64,000 nucleotides of DNA from Phytophthora hibernalis (Eukaryota > Oomycota > Peronosporomycetes > Peronosporales > Peronosporaceae): contig JAAKBF010000104.1 of the NCBI GenBank assembly GCA_012656075.1, positions 1 to 64,000 of the forward strand, given 5' to 3'. The notes beneath the pieces were generated by a model. That model was not told the DNA's origin. It did no database searches and saw nothing but the letters and a program-made list of their open reading frames with translations. Made by a program: the position numbers and the translations under genes. Shown piece by piece: positions 54,710 through 64,000 of this stretch; within the stretch, counting starts at the first letter, position 1; each line of letters opens with the position of its first letter.

Positions 54710-55072
54710 TCTTATAATGCAAAAGAAGATCGGTCAGAATAGGTGGGCGTCTTCTTTTTCTTCTTTTTAATCATCCTAGTAGTTCCGTATTATAGTCACT
54801 ATCTTATGACTTTGCTCAGAATCATATTGTTTTGAAAGAGTTCACCCTTATAATAGAACACGGGGGATCGATTTTCGCTGTATTTGATCAGAAGGGATCT
54901 GTTTTCAAAGTCAAGACGAGTATTTTGAACTAGATACTGGCAATCGGATGGAGATGACAGAGTACTGGCAGATCCATGTTTTCATTAAAAGAAGGCCGCT
55001 TGATTTCTTCTTTTATCTTCTTTTAATCAAAAGAAGATTTCATTTTTCAGAAGGCTTTATTTTAACATCCCT
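54710..55072. mobile_element. MULE-like MITE (copy B), truncated and inverted
   Basis: Reverse-oriented copy of 17333-17716 (TTATAATGCAAAAGAAGATC at the left, TTAACATCCCT terminal repeat at the right). It lacks about 40 bp of the outer left end including that inverted repeat. It abuts transposase coding sequence. Confidence 0.7.
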
Positions 55073-55079
55073 GAGGCGG

Positions 55080-55843
55080 CGCTGTCGTAGGCGCTGCAAG
55101 GGTACCCTCCGGGCCGGATCTCGTTTCCATCCCCGCGCAGCCAGTGATGTTGGCCAAGCTAGTTGAAGCTCGAGAGACGTTTTTCAAGCACACGATCGGC
55201 TTCATTGACGGCAAGAATCTACGAGTGAGTAGTTGAAATGATGATGTATTAACTCTATTGCTGTACCTAATACGAGTATGCGTTGTAGGTGATGCAGACG
55301 TCCAACGCGGACCTCCAGAACGCCATGTACAACGGATGCTTGCACTCCGTGTTCGTGACAGGGACCATCTGCTTCGCAGCGGACGGCTGCATCATCTGGT
55401 GTAAACATAATTACCCCGGGTCGTGGAACGACTCCGACACGTCCTGGGGGTTCCGGATGAAACTGCTCGACTCGAAGGTCTGCCCGGACGTGACGATAAA
55501 TGTAGTCTCCGACTCGGCGTTTCCCTGTTCGATGGTCATGACTCGGCGAATACTCACCTCTTTGAAGGACGGTGATATCGAGCGGATCGTGCCGTCACTG
55601 CGAAGGTCGGGGAGGACTTTGCACAACGCGATAACGTCGGTGCGCCAGGCTGCGGAGTGAGGGATGGGGAGTGTGCAGAAAGTGTATAGTCGACTGAACG
55701 TACCGTTGCCCTATGACCCAGTGCTTCGTGGTCTTAGGCTCAACAATATGTTCTGGATGGCAACCTTTCGCGTCCGCATCATCGGTATATCTCAAATTTG
55801 GACTACGTTTAGTGGAGATCTGGAGCTGCTGTCTGCGATGTAG
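55080..55843 (+). pseudogene. PIF/Harbinger DDE transposase (IS5-like nuclease), 5'-truncated
   Basis: Catalytic domain that cuts and joins the element's ends. Exon 1 contains FKHTIGFIDGKNLR (first Asp). A 64-bp GT-AG intron (55225-55288) follows, and exon 2 resumes VMQTSNADLQNAMYNG. Then FAADGCIIWCKHNYPGSWND, NVVSDSAFPC (second Asp) and AITSVRQAAE (Glu). The next codon is TGA (55658-55660), by family a Trp (E-W-G-M-G). After it the frame runs on cleanly (GMGSVQKVYSRLNVPLPY to TAG 55843). The N-terminal part before about 55080 is missing. Confidence 0.82.
55225..55288 (+). other. Spliceosomal intron in the transposase gene
   Basis: 64 bp, GTGAGT at the donor, a CTAAT branch-like word and TTGTAG at the acceptor. 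Removing it restores the conserved GKN-LR-VMQ reading across the junction. Confidence 0.75.
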
Positions 55844-56111
55844 GTTAGCAGATCAGCAAGTGTAATAGTCCTCAAGACCGAGTCAATGTATTTGATCGAA
55901 CATGTTTTCCTACTTGTCCGCTGCGGCTTGCAAGTGTGTTCTTTCATGGCGGCTGACATGCAATTTTAGGTGTCGTGCTTCTTGAGAAAAGATTCAAAAT
56001 CACTAAGTAGTACATGAATCACATTGGTATTAAAAGTTAACAGGGGCTGCAACTTAATGAAACGCTACAGAGTGATTGAGCCTTTTCGTGTCTTGCTCCA
56101 GCGAGCGGAAG

Positions 56112-57357
56112 CTATTCCTTCTTGAAGATTGCTCCAGCGAACATCGTCATCTCCTGCTTACGCGCGCGGGCGTCCTCCTCGTCGCGTTGCACGCGCTCAT
56201 CCACCTCAATCTTGTCCTGGCTCCGACGTTCCTCCGCCTCAGCCTTGTCAGCGAGGAGTTGCGCCTCCTTGGCAGCAACTTCATCGAGGCGACGCTGCTC
56301 TTCTTCAATATGGCGGGCCTCCGACTTGCGCTTCATTTTCTTCGTGATAAAGTAGCATCATCTCAAAGCCACTGTTGCCCATATTGCTGGTGGCGCTCTC
56401 GAGATCGATCTGCTTTTTGTTTCATCGTCGCGGTAGTCTTCGTCGCTCGGATGCGCTTCGCCTTGGCGAAGCTCCCATCAGCCTGGTCCAAGTCCTCTCC
56501 GTCTCTCTCTCGCTTGGCACCGACACCGTCCCGGAACTCGTACAAGTTCCTACCGCCAAGGTGGCTTGAAACGCTTTGAAGCGATGCATGGCGGTGGGCT
56601 TCTTGCTCATCGCAGCTTCCAGGCTTAAATCCACGCGCTGCTGGTTGTTTGGTCATCTTGGCCACCTTGGTAACAGTCGTAGGGTCGAGTCCAGTAGCGC
56701 GTGGAGTAGTGGCCTTTCGCGTCTTCATCAGATTGCAGCTGACGGGCTGCCGCCACGGCTGGACTGGTGAAGGCTTTGGGGTGGCAGCGAACGCCTCCAA
56801 GCCCTCAGACCCTAGCCTCAAATCGATTAATGATGTGGCCTCGACGGAAAGCGGGCTACAGATGGCCAGACGTCACCACTAGCGATGTCTGCGGGGCGGA
56901 CACATTCGCAGCTGCTCTTGTTACTGTTTGCGGCGTCGCTGTTCGTCTGCGCATCACCATCTTGGTCGTCGAAGAACGGCTCGATACTAAAATCGGGCTC
57001 CACGAACAGCTCTTCATCTCCTTGTTCGGTATCTTCTTCTTGGTCCTCATCGGCGTCGTCGTCCATCTCGACGACGTTCGCCTTATCGTCGATGGCTTGT
57101 TTCGCCAACTTGGCGTATTTAATGTGCGGGGGCATCTCCGCTGTAACCGTCGGCTTGCGAGCGCGGTATTGCGCCTTGAACTTGCGCCGAAGGCTGTCGA
57201 TGTCGCGCTCTAACCAGTTCCGACCACGGGTCGTGTTGTAGGTGGATGTCAGGCGCTCCCACTCGTCTTTTCCTAGCGGCAGGTGCTTGTACACAAGGAT
57301 GACGAGGCGGTTGATGTCCGCCATCTTGTAGTTGGGGCTGCCAGTAAGTTTAACCAT
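56112..57357 (-). pseudogene. Harbinger-associated Myb/SANT-like protein
   Basis: The second gene of the Harbinger element, convergent with the transposase; in such elements the Myb-like protein binds DNA and helps transposase act. ATG 57357 (MVKLTGSPNYKMADINRLVI). The trihelix/Myb-like fold is indicated by LVYKHLPLGKDEWERL, YNTTRGRNWLERD and SLRRKFKAQYRARKPT. An acidic segment (VEMDDDADEDQEEDTEQGDE) follows. After frame changes come a basic stretch and a long C-terminal coiled coil (IEEEQRRLDEVAAKEAQLL, RRSQDKIEVDERVQRDEE). At least three frame changes (near 56825, 56600 and 56370). Confidence 0.7.
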
Positions 57358-58152
57358 TTAGACACGACAGCAACAGCGACGTTAGCTGCAGGTCCACCAG
57401 GTCGAGGTTAAGGCAGCGTAGCGTACCGTTGGAGTTGGTGACGGTGCCGTGTGAGGTGACTTGGAGGTGGTGGGGGTGGAGGCTTGGTAGCGAATCCGAA
57501 AGTGATAGTAGGAAGACTGCTGCCGCCTCCAACATCCACTGCAGAGCTTGCATCGCACTGCTTGTGGCTGCCTGCAAGGCGCGGAATTGGCGCGCGCAAC
57601 TCAAACGTCAAGCTGATGGAGTAGCACGGATTCCACGTGCCAAAGATTCCGTCGAGGCGACGGCTGCGGAGGCATCGTGACGGGCGTTTGAGGTGGCTTT
57701 GGCCTTGTGTGGTTGGCTGCACGACATGTTGGGCGGCGTGTTTATGTCGTCTTTGTCGCTGGGCGAGTCCAAGATGCAGCGCTGCTTCCAGTGCACTTTG
57801 AAGTTAACCAAGCGCACCATAGTGTAGTGCATATTTGACCACATTCAATTTGATGCAGCTACTACACCCACATTTCTACTTTTGTGGCCGCCTGCTTGAT
57901 TCGGCGGCAGAATCGAAAGTGATCGTCTTGGTGAGCTGTCGGAAGATATGTGACGACGTTTAAGACAGGTTAGTGATGGAGGCTTCGACCAGAGTGATGG
58001 TCGACATAAACAATACAAATTCCAACGCTAACGTTTAGGATGAGTTCACTGCATAAAACTAGAGATAGGGGCGTCTCGTGAGACCAGATTCTGTAATCAC
58101 GAGGGGATATGTCGACATATTTGGCTGCATATCTGCAGCAGATATGACATGT
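57358..58152. other. 3' part of the Harbinger element, presumed regulatory
   Basis: Upstream of the Myb-like gene, so it should contain that gene's promoter. A Pro-run frame (57408-57722, minus) lacks recognisable content. Near 58128 TGCATATCTGCAGCAGATATG is a small palindrome. Confidence 0.35.
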
Positions 58153-58178
58153 GCCTATGCTATTTTTGCCAGGCGACC
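58153..58178. repeat. Right terminal inverted repeat of the Harbinger element
   Basis: GCCTATGCTATTTTTGCC then AGGCGACC; inverted match to 54040-54065 with two mismatches. Confidence 0.7.
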
Positions 58179-59129
58179 AGTCGCTGCCAATCTATCGCCC
58201 AAAACAGGAACGTTCGGTAATGTCTATTATTATAAGACGCATTTCTAACGCATTTTACGTGAAAACTGAACAAATAGCCGGGATATCAGGGTAGGGGTGC
58301 ATAACCAATCCATTGAAACCGTAAAATATGTTTGTATATTACGCGTACGAACCCTGGAAAACGATGATCATTAGGGGGTACAACGGAGCCAATTATTAGA
58401 AGACATTTTTGCTAATAATCAGGCTAATCATTTACCATCCCCGAGGTTCTATCCGAACTTTGAAACGGGCTAAACATTAGCCGGATCACAACTTGATGTC
58501 ACCCGTGGGATCCTCCCACCCGTGGCGAGCAGCAAGTCACAAGAAGCATAGGCTGGATATCAACTGAGAAATGCGAATGAACTACATGTAGCTGTGCTTA
58601 TTGACATTTTAAACTACTACTGTATCACGCGCCTGCGGTATTTTTGCTGATCTTTATCGTATTGCTGCTACGTCTCAAGACGGTTGTTATTTTCCCTACA
58701 GCTCTTCATGCTTCTGCCGGGCGGAAGCAGCAACGTGAACGACTTGCTCCTGTAGCTGGGAAACAGCAGTGACGACGGTAACTACTTACTTCCGCTGTTG
58801 GGCAGTGGCAGCCTTGTGAACGACTCGGTGTGGGGGTGGGGCTGTGTTGGGGGGCCGCCGCCAGTCACAAAAAATCTGTTTTGCAAAAGATTAGGCAAAC
58901 GATAAGTCTCCGGAAGCCCATCTTCGGTCTGATCTTTCCCGAATATTTTGCGGAAAATAAGTCTGAGAATTTGCTACTTTGAAATCCCTATCGTATTACA
59001 GGTATTTAGACTGATCGAGTTTGTACAGATTAACCTGGCACACCTGATCGTATCCGTGGACAATGGCCGTGTCAGGTATAGCAGTACGATCAATTTTGGA
59101 AGTAGACGGTAACAACAGTCCCAGCTAGA
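58179..59129. other. Spacer, nothing recognised
   Basis: AT-rich with no coding frame longer than about 60 codons and no repeats that I could match elsewhere in the window. Confidence 0.4.
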
Positions 59130-59680
59130 ACCGCCGCTAGGTCAAACGACCAGGAAAGTCTTCCCAGTCCCAGGATACGCTGCGGAGGCAGTCCGCGAGC
59201 GCACAAAGATGGCTCTCAGCCAATTCAAAAATAGCGTGGACTCCGAGACCAGGACGCCAAAGGACTGAGCCAAGCAATGGGACGCTTCTAAACTGGACAT
59301 TGCCAAGATGACGGTGCGCACGAAACGAGAGCGCAAGCGGGTAGAGCGGCGAAGATTGAAGCAAAAATGAGGCGGCTGCTTCGCCAACAACAGCACTCCC
59401 AAGAAGAGGAACGGGGAATAGTGCCCACGATAGAGATCATTCAAGACATCCTAGCAGCATTGTCGCTTGACGACAAGGACGGCCAGACCAGGGCAGCGAT
59501 TACGTGCGTCTATCCTTGAGTGCAAGGACAAGAGGGTGCATCTGAGACAACGACGGCTCTTCGAAGGGCGCATTACAACACGGGCTACACCCGCGACTTT
59601 CTGCGGCTCATCTTGACATGCATCATCGAGTTGCGTGACCATCGAGTATTCGTCGACTCCGTCATCACCATGTGCTCATA
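59130..59680 (+). pseudogene. LINE ORF fragment upstream of the RT domain
   Basis: Reads across frames: WDASKLDIAKMTVRTKRERK, RRLLRQQQHSQEEERGI, LRQRRLFEGRITTRATPATF. This resembles the Arg-rich helical linker between endonuclease and reverse transcriptase of L1-type elements, ending in a motif like RRLF....TT..FF. Same strand as the LINE RT at 61.8 kb. Confidence 0.45.
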
Positions 59681-61640
59681 GCAAGTTGACAGTTTTGGCA
59701 AGCGCAGGGCGTGGATTCTTCGCTCGGAATCTCGATGGGTTATAAACTACCTTTCCTTGTCGGTCACGGCTTCGTTGACGATAACGAAGTACTAGTTCGA
59801 TTGCTTCCGCATCCTCGATCCTCAATATGCAGCTGATCGACCTACGCTTGTTCGTTGGAACCCATAGTGTCAATGAAGTGTTTAACGTGTTCTCGACGAT
59901 CAGTAGCCGTGCCATCCTTGACTTTCAGCTTGGCCCGGATTCCTGCAACGTTCAATCGATACAAGTACTCTAGGGGATTTTCATCCGATCGCTTCGTGGC
60001 ATGATATCACTTTCGTGCGACGGAGACTCCTTCCCATAATACTGGTATCGAAATTGCGAGGACAGCTCGTTCCACGACGTTCGGATGTCACGACTCAATT
60101 GAAGATATCATTGCCGTGCATATCCCGAGATCAGGTCGTTCAACAGTAAACACATCTCCGAAGGTGACATGCCGTATCACTTCGCAGCCGAATGCAACTT
60201 GTTGAGTGACTTTCTTCGGTGGCGTCACGTCCGGTAAACCCCTTGAGATCAGATGTCGCCGAGATGCGGATACGGGTCATAGACCCTCCGGACGCGTTTG
60301 TCGACACCAATGCCGGGTGTGACCTCTCCCAGTCTCGGTTCCTAGATCGAAGAAATCGTCAGGATCGTCGGCCGGGTAAGCAGTCTGTGGTGTGGCTCTC
60401 GGACTGGTTGACCTGATTGATACGTCCGAGCTGGATGCCCGTGCCGTGGACACCTCCGGGGCCGCCACCACAGGAACTGTCGGTGCCGGTGGGTGCAGAC
60501 CGCCATCCCTCTCGCGATGGCTTCTATAGCGTGCTGGAACATGTGCGCCAGGGAACTAGGCGCATTCAATGACGGCGTACTCGGCTCGTTCGACGGAGGA
60601 GGCGGGCTCGCCCGCACTTCGGCCTGGACCGTCGGAGGAAGCGCCGGTGCTACAGCAATCGCTGGTTTGAACGGGGTCGCTCCAGGAGCAAGCGTCATCC
60701 TTTTTGGCACACTTGCGTCGCTTTCGGATTCGTCGACGGTCGAGGGCACCGAACGATAGCAGGACGATCCCGTGGAGCTTCCGTGGGCCTTCGGTCGCCC
60801 AGTCGGTGATGCAGCTCGACGTGGTGCAGGTTTACGCTTCATCTTACGAGTTCGCCCAGGGTATGAAACAAATGGCGAGTCGAGTTCAGCACCACCTCAA
60901 CATCGAACGATACCAACGATGTGAGATCTTGCAATCGGACTTTCGGGCCTGTCTCACGTAACATGGCGAGCAACTTCCTCACAGCCTCCAGCGTTGTGAA
61001 GACTTCGTGGAGCTGGGGTACAGCCACTGGTCCACTTAGACGAGCATCAACTGTATGTCGAGAGTGATCAACACTGGATCTTCTTGCAGAAGTCGGGTGA
61101 GTTCTTGAAACCCAAACTCATGGACCAGGCTGGCGGTTAGTTCGGGTAGCGGAGCTCGAGGCTTCGCCTGGTCTTCATCTTCCGACCCATGCGCTTTCAT
61201 AGTCATGGGATTCTTGCGTGTTTTCTTTGGTGTCTGGTGGGACACCGTGTCATACTTCAGCGAACGACTTTCCGTCGATACCCCAGGTGGACCCTGCTTG
61301 GCAGCAGAGCCCGTGGTGGCTCCCGGGAGCCATATCGGGATTGGGTACTTTTCTTTGTACTCCTCCTTCACCTCGACCTTGATGTCGGACTCCCTCGGGA
61401 ATCTGTGGCGGGTCGGATCTCATTGCGAGCTAAGTTTCCGGCGACGATCCTTGAGTCGGCGGAGCTCGTGCTTCGGGCTCTAGTGAATCCCATCTTCAGA
61501 ACCAGTAGTCCCAGGTCGCTGCATCATTATGGTGGAGCGGGCTCTCAGAATTTGCGTTCTGAAGGGCTCGATCTACACACAAAGCGCACTTCACACACTG
61601 TACGTCGCGTGCAGTGCGCTGAATTCCCGGGGTCTTGACT
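59681..61640 (-). pseudogene. Gypsy gag remnant (fourth gypsy family)
   Basis: Minus strand. From right to left: charged region with EEYKEKYPIPIWLPG, KTRKNPMTMKAHGSEDEDQA and FGFQELTRLLQEDPVLITL; a Pro/Ser/Ala-rich segment (60500-60840); RIRISATSDLKGFTGRD; and HATKRSDENPLEYLYRLNVA followed by GIRAKLKVKDGTATDRREHV and later LVLRYRQRSRDRQGK. This matches the gag of a widespread Phytophthora gypsy family as I know it. Broken by many stops. No protease or RT follows. It lies between two LINE pieces of opposite orientation. Confidence 0.6.
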
Positions 61641-61805
61641 AACGTGATTTCGATGGATGGGGTGTTCAAGCGTTCGATGTTAAAGTCGTCTGCAGGGTGA
61701 CGTCTGCGTGGAAACCTTCACGCGAAAATTCCTAGCCTCTTTCCTTGATGCTGATATTTTTGCTTGTAAAAGAGGGGATTAGCGAAACGCGCTAAACTTT
61801 CAATT
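61641..61805. other. Junction between gypsy gag and LINE
   Basis: Short stretch where the nested gypsy fragment should end; no LTR recognised. Confidence 0.3.
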
Positions 61806-63900
61806 TTGACAACCAGAATATGGCCGACGCTAACGGACCGGATCCATCCAAATCAAAATGGATTCGTGCCCGGCCGGATTATCCACGAGACTATCCACCT
61901 GTATGAAGCGGCCCAGAGAATGGTACTGGCGGATCCTGTGCCGCCTGACGCTATAGCCATGTTGTTGGACGTCAAAAGGTCTACGACTCCCTCGATCGAG
62001 ACTACATGTTAAAAGTGCTGCGGTGCCATGGGTACCCTGAGCAGTTCATTACGGCCATTAGGCATCTGCATGGGGGCACACAGGTGCGTTTCCTGGCGAA
62101 TGGAGGAAAATCGAGGAAGGTCAACGTCACAAGTGGCATCAGACAAGGCTGTCCACTCACCCGGATGCTTTTATTTTGGCATTGGAACCTCTCTACAGGA
62201 AAATCGACAGTCAACCAGGCATAGATGGGGTCGTCGTGCAATCTGCAGCGGGGAAGTTGGAACTCCGAGTGGTTGGTTACGCTGATGACACAGCAGTATA
62301 CCTGCGATCGTCAGTACTACTGGAGATGTCACGGGCGATGACGGTAAAGTTTGGGAAAGCGTCGAGGCTGGTCTGAACGAAGCCAAGACAATGGTAATTG
62401 CGCTGGGTGGGTGCCAACTGACAAGGAGTTGCCACCTCCTTTTCTATGTCAGGCATATCGCGTGGCAGGACGTTATCTGGAGCTTCAGGTTGAGGGCGTG
62501 ATAAAGAGGGTTGTTCCTGGGAGGTGGTTGATATGCAGGTCAGGCAAGGCTCCATCTCGCTAGCCTGAAAACGTCTACAGTAGATCAGCGCAGCCAAATT
62601 GCGGCTACAGTGATTGTTCCGAAATTATTCTACGTCGTGCGACATGACTGGCCCGCCACGGCGACCATCAACAGCTTCAGCAAAAGATCCGCAACTACGT
62701 TTGACACGCAACTTTTTCGGAGGAAGTCGGTGGTGCCAGAGCGTGGCTAGATGTAGATCTTGCGGCAATGTGCATTAGAGGTCAATCAAAACTGCGGAGA
62801 TGAAGGAAAGGCTTAAGGCGGCTAATCATGGCACTGGTGGGCAACTACCCACTAATCCTGAACTGGCCGTACGACGCACACGATCTTCGCACACTTGCAA
62901 TGCCGGTGGATCAATCTCTCCTAGCTACGGTGGATGAAGTACGAGAGGTGAAGTTCATCGCGGGATAGGGTGACCGATCAGAGCTTTAAACGCGGACACC
63001 CACCGGTCGGTGCTTACAGACCTTCGTTAAGCCATGAAGCCGGAGGTTTCGGTCCTGAATGCCCACCGACATTACAGTACAGTCAGAACGGCGTGTCAGT
63101 GGATAGCTAGTCGACGCTGGCCCAGCCACGACGATACTTTAAACAGTACATTTCCCACGCATCCAGATATAGATGATGTCGCCAGGAGAGCACACGAGCG
63201 GGGAGATGGGCGGAGGCTAGCACCCTGGTGACTAAAAGAATTGGCAGTTTAGAGTGGAGGCGCATCAGGAGAATATTAGGGCTGGGCCCGTGGGGTGAAC
63301 AAGTACTTTATCGAACGATAACGATGGCATACTCCATGTACGACGTCAGAAATGGGAAACTGGGCTTCCCGCACGATGACTGCATACACATTGTCGACAA
63401 TGATGCCTATCACGTCTTTTGGGTATGTCCGGCAGCGTGGCGGCTAAAAGCAATTTTCACGTACACATGGAAGAGACTGGTCATTCCAACGCTGAGTTAG
63501 AATTGGCCTGCTTTGAACTGCAGCTACCGTCGGTGCCACAGCGATTTTGGGAAGAAGCGGGGGCGGTATGCGCAAGGACTCAGACTGGTTAGTAGTATCA
63601 AAGCCGCCAAATTGGCTATCATATATCAGGTTCGATAGGTATCAGATTCACTCAATACAGTTTTCTAAGGGCCGGTCTTAGCCAAACCAAGTTGGTGGAT
63701 TTGGCTCGGATAAGTTTGTAATATCGATCAAATGGAGACGTTGGTGGACGCCGGATTCGGCCATCAGATCCACGCCCACCCGAGAACGTTAGGGGTGCTG
63801 GACACTGACGGAAGTTGGACGGGAGGATACTCACTCTGGGTTTTGCCGTATCAACGGTTGAGCTAACCATCTCATAGAAGTCAGCTCATTATCTTCACGG
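61806..63900 (+). pseudogene. LINE (L1-like) reverse transcriptase with C-terminal zinc-binding region
   Basis: Non-LTR reverse transcriptase: HPNQNGFVPGRIIHETIHL, AIAMLLDVKR (catalytic Asp of the A block), VLRCHGYPEQFITAIRHLHG, SGIRQGCPLTRMLL and the YADD box in VVGYADDTAVYL (about 62277). The remainder is heavily frameshifted. The last good part, IHIVDNDAYHVFWVCPAAWR (about 63390-63450), corresponds to the RT-associated zinc-binding domain (H..F..CP.A). No intact frame. It probably continues the piece at 59130-59680. Confidence 0.7.
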
Positions 63901-64000
63901 ACCATAAAAATTCGGATACCTTTCTTTGGGATTCCTCTGAGCCCACAATGCCTGATCATTTGGAAGTGCGTCAAAAAGTATCCCTCAACAGGGGTTATCA
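63901..64000. other. Window end, unassigned
   Basis: Last 100 bases; too short to assign. Confidence 0.3.

Larger units (their letters stand above)
54040..58178. mobile_element. PIF/Harbinger DNA transposon with nested insertions
   Basis: Terminal inverted repeats of 26 bp with two mismatches (54040-54065 and 58153-58178; shared core GCCTATGCTATTTTTG) enclose a DDE transposase gene on the plus strand and a Myb-like gene on the minus strand, the two-gene set of autonomous Harbinger elements. Flanking triplets are AAT and AGT, so the expected 3-bp duplication is not exact. Between the left inverted repeat and the transposase lie a gypsy LTR and a MULE-like MITE; they appear to have replaced the N-terminal transposase exon. 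Confidence 0.7.

Noticed and set aside
56076..57213. Plus-strand frames of 118-167 codons
   Set aside because: Ser/Leu/Arg-rich shadows of the minus-strand Myb-like gene.

Overview
This window looks like gene-sparse, repeat-rich nuclear DNA of an oomycete, most likely a Phytophthora-type plant pathogen. The basis is two secreted RxLR-dEER effector genes, gene starts that carry oomycete initiator-like motifs (CTCACTTT, TTCATTCT), and retrotransposon and PIF/Harbinger families of the kind known from Phytophthora. I cannot name the species. No rRNA, tRNA or CRISPR was found.

Layout. 1-669: end of a purple-acid-phosphatase-like gene on the minus strand, broken by several frameshifts. 2482-3756: RRM plus triple CCCH zinc-finger gene with two compensating single-base indels. 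4.6-5.3 kb: RNase H remnant. 5.7-16.8 kb: a young Ty3/gypsy chromovirus (gypsy-1, minus strand, 6312-14377, LTRs differing at 3 of 421 sites) sits between two pieces of a Ty1/copia element. 17.3-18.0 kb: two abutting MITEs (MULE-like and piggyBac-like). 21 kb: LINE scrap. 22444-22884: intact RxLR effector. 25.6-38 kb: gypsy-2 (plus strand) between copies of a repeat, the right copy holding a copia gag-protease fragment. 40.35-40.85 kb: mariner/Stowaway-like MITE. 41.1-42.9 kb: two copia ends in inverted orientation. 42.85-49.64 kb: gypsy-3 (plus strand). 51465-51922: frameshifted paralogue of the RxLR effector. 54040-58178: PIF/Harbinger element with 26-bp terminal inverted repeats and nested insertions. 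59.1-63.9 kb: a LINE interrupted by a minus-strand gypsy gag.

Main observation. All three large gypsy elements carry a protein-like gene in antisense orientation in the same slot, between the 3' end of pol (integrase, usually with a chromodomain) and the 3' LTR, running tail-to-tail against pol. The three antisense proteins are not recognisably alike. Gypsy-1 has a long acidic region plus an aromatic-rich domain. Gypsy-2 has a basic and acidic protein with an HRRTFFDCALYAS-type core. Gypsy-3 has a chromodomain-like stretch followed by a papain-fold-like Cys/His/Asp domain. This recurrent slot is my best candidate for an undescribed system.

Many genes, host genes included, are interrupted by single-base indels. 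Either the region is decaying or the assembly keeps long-read indel errors. These cannot be separated from the sequence alone, so frameshifted genes are called pseudogenes with that caveat.
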